Below, one piece after another: positions 11,087 through 23,900 of a stretch of DNA of 64,000 nt. Numbering within the stretch: the stretch's first letter is position 1; every line of letters starts with the position of its first letter. Source of the stretch: Papilionanthe hookeriana x Papilionanthe teres (lineage: Eukaryota; Streptophyta; Magnoliopsida; Asparagales; Orchidaceae). The notes beneath the pieces were generated by a model that searched no databases, was not told the DNA's origin, and saw nothing but the letters and a program-made list of their open reading frames with translations. The translations under genes and the position numbers were made by a program. Location of the stretch: the NCBI GenBank assembly GCA_022702705.1, contig CM040426.1:77275877-77339876 (forward strand). The letters are read 5' to 3'.

Positions 11087-12021
11087 TGATGTGTGTTAGA
11101 AAATTCACCGCAGTAGAGTAGTTTTTTATCATCTTATCGTGGTACTAAAATTCGACACATACTCATAAGAGATAAAACAACTAGTAGTGATACCAAAGTT
11201 TTTTTTGTGGAAACCCATAAAGGAAAAAACCACGGGGCCTGGCCTAGCTGAAGAATTCCACTTTGAAATGACAATTACAGTTGCAACCACTTGTCTCATA
11301 AGCGGGAAAGGGTTATAAGGTCTTCCGAGTTACAATGTCGACATATAAATGACCTTGTTGCAAGAAACATGCGGCAACTAATAGCGATCGACGGCAAACG
11401 ACAAGCGGTACTCGACGGCGTTCGGCGTTGGTCGACATTAGTTAAAGATGGTCGATGACGGTGTAAGTGGTGCTAGACTATATCTTCTTCTCAATACTTC
11501 AAGCTCTCTCTTCAGGCATCAATCTTTCTTCCCCCTCTCAAGAGGGGCGTGACTCTATTTAAAGAGTTTTTGGTGTAATTAATATAAGAATTTGAACCAT
11601 TTTGACAAAACAAATCAGAGGGCTTCTCTAAATTAGACAACGTTTGATAGACATTTAAGTGCCTTAACAATATCAGAATTGAGCGATTTTAAGCTCGTTG
11701 GATTCATCTCGCCGAGATGCTCGATTTGAATACGAAAGCATTAGATTCGACATTCATTTGACTTTCCAATTATGCTCAGAAAGCTCTAAATGTGGTTTAA
11801 TGGCTTATTCTAAACTTGACTTCGCTTGGATTTGGATTGATTTTGGTATCATTGGATTTACCTCGTCGAGCCGGTCATTTTGACTATAATTTTGTTGAAA
11901 TTTGAGCCATGAATGATTTTTTATAAAGTTTTGAACATTTATTGTTCAAACGATTGCCCTGAGATCCGCGTCATACCCCGAGAATTATGTCAGATGATAA
12001 AAATTTGTTGATTGCATATCA
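11087..12021 (-). repeat. 5' LTR (copy 2) of the Tat-like element
   Basis: On the plus strand it opens TGATGTGTGTTAGAAAATTC and ends CATATCA. It aligns with 4243-5184 in direct orientation and with 5288-6342 in inverted orientation. A TATA-like TTTAAATAGAG lies near 11555 on the minus strand. No ORF in it looks real. Confidence 0.75.
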
Positions 12022-13026
12022 AGTTTCCTTTTGTAGAACTGATTAGATAATATGCTTATTTATGAATGATATTCTTTAGATAACATAATCTCAATGTTGA
12101 ATAGTGATATGTCCAGTGAATCACACCAAAGTATCGAGCGTAGGATGAACGAGAAAAATAAAGAGAGGGAAATTGAGAGTGTGTTCATAGTAACACAAAA
12201 GATATTTGATATAGTAAATTCGATAGTTCGTTATTGTAGAAATGAACCATTATTTATAGATTTTGAGAGTTCTTAGTGAAAAGTTATATGTTTGTCCCTG
12301 TTTTATGGTGACTTTATAAAGCATTTTGGACACATTTTTGTGTTCGTAACCAACTTTGGTACCTTTTTGTATTCGTAATCGACTTTAGCATCTTTTTGTA
12401 TTCATAACTGCTTGAATATGAAAATCTGATGCATCAAAACCTCATCATTCGATCGAATAAAGTACTTTTGCTAGCTGGAAAACATTTGATCTGCCGCAAG
12501 ATCGTCGGTCAACGCTCTCAAGAAAGAATTATGAGAAGAGGCCCTCCTGTCGTAAGGATGAACTAAGTTGTCTGGCAGAGGGTTTACCACCATAATCTAA
12601 CGGGGAGCTCTCCTTGGAGAAGGAGCTTCTCAGAAGGCCATAAAGACATCTTATGAGGGACCCTTTGGCCATTTCATGAAAAGTATCGAAATTGACTGAG
12701 AGAGTTAGTCATGAACGATTGCTATTCGAATTAGACTTCTATTTATTCATTTAACTATGCAACTGTTCGGTTGACTCAGAGTTCTGACCGAAAAAAGCGA
12801 CACTTGACATTACATCTTTTGACTATCATAATATATATGTTCATAAGCGATCCTGGTTGAATTTTCCTGAGATTCATGCACATTAATTTTTGATATACAC
12901 CCTACAATTTGTAAGTATTTAAAAACAAACTCATATAAAAATTCAAAACCATATATAAATTAATATTTTCTTTCATTTTCTAATAATCGACATACATTCC
13001 ATTTCGTGTTCAGAGAGTATTATACA
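12022..13026. other. Intergenic DNA upstream of PDX1
   Basis: AT-rich sequence with no recognised gene. An open frame at 12094-12276 (60 codons) lacks support. The right part is presumably the distal PDX1 promoter. Confidence 0.5.
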
Positions 13027-13032
13027 CACGTG
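13027..13032. promoter_or_regulatory. G-box (CACGTG) upstream of PDX1
   Basis: A perfect CACGTG within ACACACGTGC lies about 210 bp before the PDX1 start codon, beside the AT-rich TATTATACAC. Such elements bind bZIP and bHLH factors and often give light or abscisic-acid response. PDX1 genes are known to respond to light and stress; that this copy does is inference. Confidence 0.5.
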
Positions 13033-13241
13033 CTTTTTTGGAAGAATTTTCGTTGGTCCTTCCTCGCATCATTTTAACCCTCGATAAAATTACCACGAAG
13101 CCATCACAGTCCTGACCGTGCCTCCCCTTCCTCCCCCTCATCTCCTGATTCAACCCCGAATCTGTAGGATCACATTCGATTCCATTAAATTTCTTTTAGG
13201 CCTCCGACGAGGCAGAGATACCTATCGATCGACGAACCGTG

Positions 13242-14177
13242 ATGTCAGGAAGCGGCGTGGTGACAGTATACGGCAACGGATCGGCCCTCACCGACCCGAA
13301 GAAATCCGTTTCCTTTTCGGTGAAGGTCGGCCTCGCGCAGATGCTCCGCGGCGGCGTTATCATGGATGTCGTAAACGCCGAGCAGGCGCGCGTCGCGGAA
13401 GAAGCCGGCGCCTGCGCGGTCATGGCGCTCGAACGCGTCCCAGCTGACATACGCGCTCACGGCGGCGTTGCCCGCATGAGCGACCCCGGCCTCATCAAGG
13501 AGATCAAGCAGGCGGTCACCATTCCGGTCATGGCCAAAGCCCGAATTGGCCACTTCGTTGAGGCCCAAATCCTTGAAGCCATCGGCGTCGACTACGTCGA
13601 CGAGAGCGAGGTGCTTACCCCTGCAGACGACTACCACCACATCAACAAACACAACTTCCGCGTCCCCTTTGTCTGCGGTTGCCGGGACCTAGGCGAGGCC
13701 CTCCGCCGCATACGTGAGGGCGCCGCTATGATCCGCACGAAGGGAGAGGCTGGTACGGGAAACGTCGTGGAAGCCGTACGCCATGTCCGTTCTGTTCTGG
13801 GTGAGATCCGTTCCCTCCGCAATATGGATGATGACGAGGTCTTCTCCTTCGCCAAGCAGATTGCGGCTCCATACGACCTCGTGATGCAGACCAAGCAGCT
13901 CGGTCGGCTTCCGGTTGTCAATTTTGCGGCTGGGGGCGTTGCGACCCCGGCGGACGCTGCTCTCATGATGCAACTTGGTTGCGACGGCGTGTTCGTGGGG
14001 TCTGGGATATTCAAGAGTGGCGACCCTGCACGCCGGGCCAGGGCAATTGTGCAGGCTGTTACTCATTTCTCGGATCCAGAGATCCTGGCTGATATCAGCT
14101 GCGACCTGGGGGAGGCCATGGTCGGTATCAACCTTAACGACCCAAAGGTTGAGAGGTTTGCTGCTCGCTCTGAATAG
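13242..14177 (+). CDS. PDX1: Pyridoxal 5'-phosphate synthase subunit PDX1 (PdxS family), intronless
   Basis: 311 aa, full length for plant PDX1. In the cytosol it joins ribose 5-phosphate (or ribulose 5-phosphate), glyceraldehyde 3-phosphate and ammonia into pyridoxal 5'-phosphate; PDX2 glutaminase supplies the ammonia, and PDX1 forms a dodecamer. The (βα)8 barrel is intact: Asp42 in GGVIMDVVNAEQA, the first imine-forming lysine Lys99 in VMAKARIGHF, the second, Lys167, in IRTKGEAGTGN, and a phosphate-binding glycine-rich stretch (FAAGGVATP, then GVFVGSGIF). The start is ATG at 13242; a GTG overlapping just upstream would add one residue and is not credible in a plant. There is no intron, as is usual for plant PDX1. 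The coding region is GC-rich, especially in its first half, unlike its AT-rich surroundings, which fits monocot genes. No frameshift or stop; the copy looks functional. Confidence 0.97.
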   Translation: MSGSGVVTVYGNGSALTDPKKSVSFSVKVGLAQMLRGGVIMDVVNAEQARVAEEAGACAVMALERVPADIRAHGGVARMSDPGLIKEIKQAVTIPVMAKARIGHFVEAQILEAIGVDYVDESEVLTPADDYHHINKHNFRVPFVCGCRDLGEALRRIREGAAMIRTKGEAGTGNVVEAVRHVRSVLGEIRSLRNMDDDEVFSFAKQIAAPYDLVMQTKQLGRLPVVNFAAGGVATPADAALMMQLGCDGVFVGSGIFKSGDPARRARAIVQAVTHFSDPEILADISCDLGEAMVGINLNDPKVERFAARSE

Positions 14178-15107
14178 AACAAAGGTTGCAAGTTCTTCCC
14201 TCGATGAGTCTTTTAAATGACCGCTTCTTTTAACTCTCTGTAATCCTATGTTTGAGTTTTGTTCGCATGGCGTCCATTAGCTTTGCTCGTGTAAGGAAAG
14301 CTCTAGCTATGTGAATGGTATTAAGGCAAACTGGTATTTTGTTTGCATCAGTCTTTTACCTTTAATACGGGAAAATCATTATACACTTTTTTTACTAGTA
14401 CTACAAAGATGAAACTCATGTAATAATTTGCAATTATTGCAAATCCTCATTGAGGAAATGCTTTTTGGCTCGTCTTATATCTAAATGTTTTTTTTTTTTG
14501 TTCCTTGGAGTTGTTTCAAGTGCATCATTTTGCCCTTTTGATCCTATTCTAAGCTGCACTTTGAATTCTATTGTTTACCTTTTACCGGTGGAGCAGCATT
14601 CTACAGCTCTTCCGAATTTATATTCTACTGTTGATTTTCGTGGTTAAACTCTTCACTTATAGCTCTTGTGAGAATTTTTCTTTTCTTGCTTGAATTAATA
14701 CTCATTTTTAGTTTTTTAGAAGACTCAATATTTTAAATATGATTTTAAATTAAAATTTTGGTACATGATATTTTAATTATTTTTCCTATTAATTTTTTTT
14801 TTTAATTTTGATTCATCTAATCAAATTCAAAAGGTAAAAAACTGATCAATATTAGAACTGGCAAGTTAATTAGAAAATAATCAGTTTTGGCTAGTTATAT
14901 ATAATCATATTTGGACCGACATTGAACTGGCTGGAGGATTGATTATATTTAAACCAGTTAGAGCGGTCGATATGGTCTGATATTTTTAAATAAGATAAAT
15001 TCATGCACATTGATTTGTGTGGTGACATTTATGAATACATGAATTTATGTGGTGGCATGTAAGGAGCCAATCTAGCCATAATTTGTGGAGATTAATTTAA
15101 CTAGTAC
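14178..15107. other. PDX1 3' region and intergenic DNA
   Basis: Contains the presumed 3' UTR of PDX1, then AT-rich DNA. No canonical AATAAA stands out soon after the stop. The 65-codon frame at 14450-14647 has no recognisable content. Confidence 0.5.
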
Positions 15108-15120
15108 ATAGATTGCGTGT

Positions 15121-17508
15121 TAATGAAGAAGGTAGAGCCATTTTAGATTTTGTTTTAGCGTATGATATGATTATTACTAATATTTTATTCAAGAAAAGAG
15201 ATGAGCATCTTATTACTTATAAGAATAGATCTAATAGAACACAAATTGATTATTTTCTTATGAGAAGAAGAGATCATCGAGATTGTAAGGATTGTAAGGT
15301 CATTCAAAGTGAGGAATTAAGTACCCAACATTGATTATTAGTTCTAGATTTTAAGATGAAGAGTTGTAAAATAAAGAATATTAGGATTCAACATCGTAGA
15401 ATAAGATGGGGACAACTAAAAGACAAATAAAATTATTTTTATGAATAAAATTCAAGATTTAAATATTTGGGATGTCAGCGAAGACGCTTGAAATGCGTAT
15501 GTGGGAAAAATTAACTAATACTTATTAAACAAGTTATAAAGATGTACTTGAAAAATCGAAAAGAAAAGTTTTTATAAATAAAAATAGTTGGTGGTGGAAT
15601 AATAATGTGCAAGAAAAGAAAAAATATAAGAAGTTATGTTATAAAAATTGGTTTAAATGTAAAAACGTAGAGAACTGGGAAAAATATAAAACGGCCCGCA
15701 GGGAGTCTAAAAGAATAATCTGACGCTAAAACTTCAACTTTTACCGATCTTTATAACATGTTAGATACTAAGGACGATGAAAAATATATGTATAAACTAG
15801 CCAAACAAAGAGAAAAGAAAAGTAAAGATTTAACTCAAGTAAAGTGTATTAAAGCATTGAAAATCGAAAAATGCTTTTCTTAGAAAAAGATATTAAACAT
15901 AAGTGGGTGAGTTATTTTGATAAACTTTTTAATGAATATGCTGAAAGTACGATCGACCTTAGTGATCTTAATATCATTAATAATAATAAAACTTTTCATT
16001 TTTACCGTCGCATTAGTAAAAAAGAAGTTGATGAAACTTTAAAGAAAGCCGAGGGGAAAGTACAGTAGGACTACGATGATATTGCAATTGAAGTGTGGAA
16101 ATGTTTAAGTGATTTGGGGGTTTCCTGGCTTACTAAACTTTTTAATATTATTTTAAAAACTAAAAAGATGCCTGAGGAGTGGAGAAAGAGCATTTTGGTC
16201 CCCATTTTTAAGAATAAAGGATATGCACAAGAGTGTGCAAATTATAAAGGAATTATATTGATGTGTCATACTTTAAAATTATGGGAGAGGGTAATTGAAC
16301 ATAGGTTAAGACGAATTACGAAGGTTTCTCATGATCAATTTGGATTTATGCCGGACAGGTCTACCATGGAAGTTATACATTTATTGAGATGTTTGATGGA
16401 GAAGTATAGAGATAATAAGGAGGATCTTCATTTGATTTTTATTGATTTAGAAAAAGCTTACGATAAGGTTCCTAGAGATGTTCTTTGGAGAGTCCTTGAG
16501 AAGAAAAGTGTTGATATGACTTGTATTCAAGTCATTAAAGATATGTATGCTAGAGCTGTTACATGTGTTCAAATTGAAGGAGGATTGACCAAATATTTTA
16601 CTATTTCTGTTGGTTTACATCAAGGATCGGCTTTAAGCCCATATCTTTTTGCTTTATTTATGGATGGTCTTACTCGGGCATTTACAAGAGGATGTGCCTT
16701 GGTGTATGCTTTTTGCTGATGATATCCTCCTTGTGGATAAGACAAGAGAAATAGTCCAGGAAAAACTTGAATTATGGAGGTCTACATTGGAGTCTAAAGG
16801 TCTTCGTTTGAGTAGAACTAAAACTGAATACATGGATTGTAATTTTAGTAATAGTAGGTCTAGTGACAAAAGTGTAACTTTGGGTGATCAAATTATTAAA
16901 ATGTGTGAACGATTTAGATATCTCGGGTCCATTGTTCAAAGTGATGGTGATATAGATGGGGATGTTAATAGTAGAATTCAGGTTGGTTGGTTGAAGTGGA
17001 GGAATGCGTCCGGCCTATTGTGTGATAGAAAATTACCGCTTAGACTGAAAGAAAAATTTTATAAGATGGTGGTGAGACTTTCAATGCTCTATGGTGCTGA
17101 ATGTTGGCCTTTAAAAGAGAAGCATAATGTTAAGTTAAGTGTTGCCAAGATGAGAATGATTAGGTGGATGAGTGGCTTTACACTTAGAGACAAAATGCGA
17201 AATGAATATATCCGTAGTAGGGTTGGTGTTGCACCAGTGACGAATAAAATTAGAGAGAGCCACCGTAGATGGTTTGGTCACATTAAACGTCGACCACCTG
17301 ATGATTCGATTAGGAGAGTAAATGTTTTAAAAACAACTTATGTTAAGAAAGGCAGAGGTAGACCTAGGAAAACTTGGGCTTATTGCATAAAAAATGATCT
17401 TAATTTATTAGAATTAAACGAAAATTTGACACTAAATAGGACGCAATGGAGAAAAAGGATTCATGTAGCCGACCCCACTTAGTGGGATTAAGGCTTTGTT
17501 GTTGTTGT
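15121..17508 (+). mobile_element. RTE-clade LINE, 5'-truncated, with 13-bp target duplication
   Basis: The insertion is flanked by ATAGATTGCGTGT at 15108-15120 and 17509-17521. It begins inside the endonuclease region (NEEGRAILDFVLAYDMI) and ends with the RTE-type 3' tail: CCGACCCCACTTAGTGGGAT followed by a short GTT repeat instead of poly(A). It lacks the 5' UTR and first part of the endonuclease seen in the copy at 36199-39338. Stops and at least one frameshift make it inactive. Confidence 0.9.
16093..17482 (+). pseudogene. LINE reverse transcriptase, frameshifted
   Basis: Encodes most of the reverse transcriptase domain that copies element RNA at a nicked chromosomal target. Visible blocks are PEEWRKSILVPIFKNKG, HDQFGFMPDRSTMEVI, FIDLEKAYDKVPRDVLW, GLHQGSALSPYLFALFMDGL and the catalytic FADD at 16712-16723, followed by the thumb and the C-terminal RRWFGHIKRRP region. 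The frame is split: the 16093 frame ends at 16719, and the correct frame continues in 16649-17482, so one indel lies near 16670-16690. Upstream, endonuclease and linker pieces at 15113-15334 and 15871-16068 are separated by stops. Confidence 0.9.
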
Positions 17509-17521
17509 ATAGATTGCGTGT

Positions 17522-20500
17522 AGGAAGTTGATCTAGCCATAATTTATGTAGATTAATTTTTAATTGGTTATTTACATTGATATATATAAAAAAAGTGATT
17601 TGAAAGCTTTGTTCATTCATTCTTCATGTATCTATGCACAAAATCATCTAAAAATAATTAAAACTTGTTAATTTTAAAGAATTTAAAAATTAAAATGATG
17701 TTCATAACTTTGAATCTTGGCTGGTGGGAGGGAACATGCACTCGTTTTCATGTTGAGCTTATGAATTCATTCCAGTTATTTTCTCATGTTAAGTATATAA
17801 ATTCATGATGCTCCTTTTTCCATATTAAGCTCACGACTTCATGACACATATTCTCCTAACTCCTAAGCTCATAAATTAGTAGCTCCTTTTATTTCTTATT
17901 AAACAATCCTAATACTTTCAACACCCCCACCTTTAAATAATCATAAAAATCTATTATCTCAAGCTCACTTAAGATGTTTTAGAATGCGGGATTACAAACT
18001 GAATGCAAATTAACCCAATTTCTACTTTTTTTTTTATGAATTCCTAATCATCTCTATATGTTTGGTTTGATAATGCTGTACTGGATTATATAGGCAATGT
18101 TAATGATAGATTTTTGTCATAATATATTTTCATAGATCCATTCTGTTTTATTTTTAAAATTTTCTATACAATTTTAATCTATATGAGTTTAAAATTACAA
18201 ATACATAAGGGTACTTGTTCTGAATTTAAATTGAGCTCTTGATCTTTAGAATATATATTATTTCTTGCTTCTGCATATTACTAGATTTTCACCCAGTAAG
18301 GTGTAATATCATGAAGTGGATCTCCTATACGTTGGTAATTCCATATAATCAACATTAGTATTACTTTTATTTTGTAGAGTTTCTTATTTTTTATAATGAA
18401 GTTTTATTTCAGGACTTAGATTTTAGAAATTTGTAAGTAGCTTAAATGTGAGATTCTTTTGTTTTGTGGACAAATTTATTTATGAGATGAATAGCGAGGA
18501 TGAGTGTGATATTGATAGATTAATTTCATTGTTAATTTTTGGTACTGTCCAATGTCAATTTCTTTTAATTTTTATTTGTGTTTATTTTTTAATTTAGTTC
18601 AGTTGGAGTTTCACAAGAGATTTGATTATTTATTTTTTATAAAAGAACAATAATAAGCCTTTGTTGAGATATAAAATTTTTTTTTTTTTACTGAGCTTCT
18701 TCCATATCTAAGAAGTATTTGTGCTTGGAAGGTTCTTTGTTGCCAAAATTTGGGATGAGTTTTGCCCAAATTATCATTTTTTTTATTCTCATCAGCTGTA
18801 ATAAATATATCATAAACATACAAGATAATAATTAGTTTTTTTTTTGTCAGTGAAATGTTTTATGAATAGTTTATGATCTCTGACTTTGTTTGTCATTTTA
18901 TTTGTTTCTTTTGTAAATTTGATGAATCATATTTTTTGGGATTGTTTAAGATCATATAATACATTTGTATTCAGCATACTTTAGTTTTTTGTGAAATAGT
19001 TGTTCAATCATGATAAATGATTCATATAAATGTTTTTCTTTACATGTTAAAAAAATATTTTTTACATCATATTATTGCGTGAACCCATCTAAGCTTGAGC
19101 AGCCAGGGAAATTAGGATGTTAACTGTCTCTATTATAGCAACAAGAGTAAGGTTTCTTAGTATTTACTCCATAAATTGAATATAACCTTTTTTCTCTAAT
19201 ATTGGTTTAAATTATTATACATTTTTCACCTGCTTTATATTTTAATTAGAAAATTCGCTTATATTTAACAATTTTTTCTTTTATTAGCTCAGTAATCTTC
19301 TAGGTGGGATTTTTTCAAAGCGTTCATCTTCTCTTATGATTCTTAGTTATTATTCTCACTACCCCTAATTGGATTTTTGGTATTGTGGTGATATTAGAAT
19401 TGATATTTATAAGGAAAGCTTTATATATAATGTAAATTGTTTGAAAGAATGTTTACAAAGGAGATATGTTGTAATTTGTGGATTGTTGTTAGCGGATTTA
19501 CCTAACAATCAATATAAATCTTGAGTATATTGGAGAGTTTGAATTGGTTTTTTTATCTTTAATAAACCTACATAGGCTTACTGATTGGAGTAACGAGTTA
19601 TTTTGTGTAGTTGGAATGTCAAGAGAAAATATATTAAATTCATCAAACATTTTTCATTCAGTTGTTTTTCGTATATGATATGAAAGAAACTTTATTTTTT
19701 ATGAAAATTGACATCTCTTCAAGCGAAGAATTTTTTTAATTATTAGATGATAACATTTATATATTCTTTTTAGCAGATGAATATCTTACAAAAATACACT
19801 TGAGTGCCCTAGTGTTCAGTTTAGTCTAATGTTGTTGGTGGATGTTATAACATAGAATTGGAATTTTTTGATGAAAATTTTGTGTAACAATTTTTTAGTG
19901 GGAAAAAAAATCAGTGAGATAGTTTATAGGATTGTTGAAATTAATTACTCTTAAGGGTATTCTATTAATGAGATATATTTAATTCAAGATGGTATTTTCC
20001 TGATAATATTTGAGAATTTGATTTTGATAGAAAGTGTTTTATCACTATTAGAATGTGCATATTTTTTGTATAATAGCAATTTTTGTAGCTCTAAAATATT
20101 AGATATTTTTTAAAATCCCCAGGGTTCAGAGTGGAGTATAGTATGTAGATTCTTTTTTAGAAAATGGAACTCTACAATATTAAGCAATGTCATAAGTCTA
20201 ATACTGAAGGTTTTTAATGTGGAACAGTCATAAAAAATGGAAACATACATTTTAGAACTTAAAAGAAGGGACGTTTTAGACTATAATGATTATCCCAAAT
20301 GGCGTCTTTATTTAGAATAGATATGAAGGAGCAAGATAAGCGGTTATTATTTTCAAGTAGGTATATATCTATCATTTTCTCTTACTTTCTCAATTGCCTT
20401 ACTCATAATAAGGTCTGAAGTAAGTAATGATTAATAAACATGTCACCTTAGAGTTATAGTCTTTGGTGAGGTTATGATTAGAAAGAAGAGTTATTGCTAG

Positions 20501-20802
20501 ATTAGGGTAATGATTGTTGAGTGTAAATGCCAAAGAAATATTAATATTCTCGACCTTTAATAGTAATTAGAGAACCACAAGTTTTTGTTTTTTTTTTTTC
20601 GTTGGGACAAAGTTTGTAGTTTCGGAAAATGTTGCTTTGTTGTTGCCACTTGAATATATTATCCAGGTGGAAGGGATTTACCTAAGGCATTAAAAATATA
20701 AGAGTTAAAATTTGTATCACTTGGAGCTAGTGGGCTTGGGCCAAAAGATTTTTTGAAAAAAATTGAAGAAATGTCATAGCTTGTCAATTTTTTCTAATCT
20801 GT
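17522..20802. other. AT-rich intergenic DNA
   Basis: No gene, RNA or defined element seen. Homopolymer T runs are frequent. At 17532-17559 a 28-bp segment repeats the one at 15071-15098 (26 of 28), showing a ~60-bp tandem duplication that predates the LINE. Confidence 0.5.
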
Positions 20803-20813
20803 GCTTTACTAGT

Positions 20814-20905
20814 CTAAAAGATGACACTCGATAGGATGCAATGGAGAAAAATGATTCATGTAGCCGACCCTGCTTAATGGGATAAATGCTTGTTGTTGTT
20901 GTTGA
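20814..20905 (+). mobile_element. LINE 3' end only (~92 bp) with 11-bp target duplication
   Basis: The last ~90 bp of the RTE family, ending ATGGGATAAATGC then a TTG repeat, lie between two copies of GCTTTACTAGT (20803-20813 and 20906-20916). It is a very short 5'-truncated insertion. Confidence 0.85.
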
Positions 20906-20916
20906 GCTTTACTAGT

Positions 20917-23900
20917 TCAATAAAGTATACCTGCTCTTTTGACGGACCTTCTTTATTTCCACTATAATCTTCGAAACTTTTTAGGAGTTTTCATTTTTTT
21001 TTTCTTTGTACACTCATTTGTCTTGCAGACTCATTTGTCTTGCAGTAACTACAACATTAATTGTTTTTAGGAAAGGCCCCGTCTTTTTTGGGAAAAATGT
21101 TTAATGATAATAAATCTCATATCTATGGTTTAGTGACTGTCATGGCCAATGTTCTAGACTTTGTGGTGTTAAGCATTATCATTTTCTTTTCCTCATTTGG
21201 TTTGTATAAGTAGGAAGACTTTATTTAGGGATGGTAGGTTTTCTCTGCTCTAAATTTGAATTTAAATTTGTTTGAATTCATTATTGAGTCTCATAAGAAA
21301 CTCAAATATTCTCTCTCTTTCTATTAATTATTTAAGAGCCACAGCACCAATTATTTATGTTGAGATCTTTGCAAGAAACCTAGTTATAGCTAATAAATCT
21401 TCATCGTTTTAAAATATTCAATAAAATTAAATCTATTTGATAGTTTTCCAAACGTCTTTTTTGGTTGTTATGAATATATACCACTAATTTCAGACCTCAT
21501 ATGTTAAGACAGTGAAATCTGCTTAATCATAAAGTATAAATTTTGAATTTTTCTGATCCGAAGGAGTATTAATGAGATCATGGATTTTTTCCCTTTCTTT
21601 TAGAGACATCTACATAATTTAAGATCATTTTATGTAGTTTCTTCCATATAAATGATATGAGAATTGTAACATCTGAAATTCTTCTTTAATTTGATTTTTA
21701 CCATTCATGTTCATTGATTTTACAGTAGGGGAATGTAGGAAAAATCAAATATGAAGAGGAGGAGAATAATAGGAAAGTTGGAAAGACTTTGTAAAGGACT
21801 CGACTCTTGCGAAGAAAGAAAAGAAGTTTTCTCAATTTAGCAACCAAAATCCAAAGTTTTGATGGAAAACTTCCATGAACCGAAGTAAGCCAAGAGTGGT
21901 AAAAATATTGGTCAGAAAAAGATGATCTTAGGGCTTTCAATCGTGGAAAAAAATTGCTGATTTTTTTTTAGTTCAATTTTTTTTTTGAAGTTATTGATTA
22001 TTGCATTATCATGTTGGTGCCATAAAAAAATTGTGGCATACTAATTTCCGACCGATTCCAGGACAAAATATACAGTTGCAAATTGGTCTTAGAGACAAAC
22101 ACTATGCAGAAACCCTTCACAAATACAGTCACATCTTTTGTTCATTCTTCTAGAACCTTCCGAACAATTCTTGAATTGAATCTGGATAATAATTGAAACA
22201 CTATAATATATGAGGTCTGCCACAAATCTAGAATAGTTTACCTGATAAGGGCTTTGAAGTTAAGCTTGTAATATTCTGAAGTACCTTTACAAAATGAACT
22301 CTGCAAGGCTGGCCATTGATTTGGGTCTAGAAATCTATGTTAAGAAGAGTTATTCTGACATGCAGATTATGCAAGGTAAGGCGCCTGTGCAATTTAGATA
22401 TTGTTTGTGTTTCTTGAGTGGAGCAATAGAAAGCTTACAACAATTGGACGAGCATGAGCGCATATGTGACTTCTTCTCACCAGTAAATTCCAATTTTGTA
22501 GGAAACGATTATGCTGTTAATTTTATGGCTATTTCGGTTCTCTCACTCATATGAGAAGTCTCATATAACTTGTCACACCCTGGAAAGCTGCTTTTGGGAA
22601 ATCTTGACACTGTAATAAACATTATTCCTTGGCTGAAAACACATAAATTAGAAGTTAATGTGCTATGTGCAACCTAAAGTTCTGGAGATTTGCTAATTGC
22701 GGAATGACTTGATTTTGTGGCTAAACAAAGTGCCTAATCGTAATTCTGTCCTTGATGAAATGGCTGTATGAAAATGCAGCGTTTTTTTGGATAGGTAGGA
22801 ACAAATGCCAAAGCTCTTCTGGTTGAACTTAGAACCTAGTTGATCAACACAGTATATGTTGATTTATATCGATATATATAGATATATGGATATATATATT
22901 TATTTATTTTTACATATATGCTTACTCGAGGTTGGAAAATGCTTTGCTGGTAGTTATTTTTCTCTTAACTAAAGTTTAATGCACTTTATCGATAACCTTT
23001 ATTATATGAGGTGTATTTGTTTTTTTTTTTCTAAAAATTTTAAATTTTTATATTTTACAAAAGTTAATTTTTAAAGGTGAAAAAATCACAATGCTTGGCA
23101 TGCATGCCTTTTTTTTTTGGCTTGAGTGCTGTCATGCCGTGGTGATCAGTTCGCCAAGTCACCATTTTGAGGAAAAGAATGGTATCAAGATATTCTATAC
23201 AAACTCCAAATAATATTTCAGCTGATAATTTTGTGAATTTATTGCGATCATTTTAAGTTTTATTTCGAACAACTATTCTAAATTGGGTGGTTCAATAAAA
23301 TAAATTTAATGGTGTTAAGAACATTTTGAACTTACTTTGAATGGACCTAAATTGAACGCTTAGAAGTTTTATAGGAAATTCCTCAAGACCATTTAGAGGA
23401 GAATGTCCTTGTAATCTTGTGTCCATGGTCCAGGAAACATATTAATGAAACAAATGTAACAATTCTAATATTGCTTAATTTTGAGATCATTAAAGAACTA
23501 TGATGTTTAAAAATCATAAAATGAACAAAAGCGATCTCTCTAGATCTGATGAAGTGTCCGGAATCATGGATTAAAGGTTGTAACATCCGTCCAAAGATTA
23601 AAATATATGTCTAATTTTTCACATATTTATGGGGGATTTTTAGTGAAGAAGGTTACAAGACTTTGAAAAATGCCAAGTCATTTCCTATTAGCACCAGACA
23701 TCTATCTTCAATCTTTGCTGATGCTTGTCTTTGATGACAGCTAAAGAAGCCAATATTGTCCCTCACCAATCTTTGTCTGTAATATATCAATGCTGACATC
23801 CAACATTGCTTAGCTGTCTTCATCAATCATCGACAAAGGTTATTCGCACTTGCTTGTCCATCACCGTATGCCATTAGATGACTCCAACGCCCAATTGTCT

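Larger units (their letters stand above)
4243..12021 (-). mobile_element. Tat-like Ty3/gypsy LTR element, apparently non-autonomous, with nested insertions
   Basis: Two direct copies of a ~940-bp TG...CA repeat (4243-5184 and 11087-12021) flank an internal region. Just inside the right copy, minus strand, lies a primer-binding site beginning TGGCGCCGTC, so the element runs on the minus strand with its 5' LTR on the right. A gag fragment follows at 10475-10158, then three tandem repeat arrays, a TIR element and a solo LTR in opposite orientation. No protease, reverse transcriptase or integrase is seen. Tat/Ogre elements are known for tandem repeats in untranslated internal regions, which supports the assignment. 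I found no matching 5-bp target duplication, so the two LTRs may not come from a single insertion. Confidence 0.65.

Noticed and set aside
4238..12026. Target duplication around the whole Tat-like element
   Set aside because: The left flank (TAAAC) and right flank (AGTTT) do not match, so one insertion event is not proven.
13239..13241. GTG as the PDX1 start
   Set aside because: A plant nuclear gene starts at ATG; the ATG at 13242 gives the family's normal N terminus.
13245..14066. Long minus-strand and alternate-frame ORFs over PDX1
   Set aside because: They are shadows caused by the GC-rich third positions of PDX1; no known domains.
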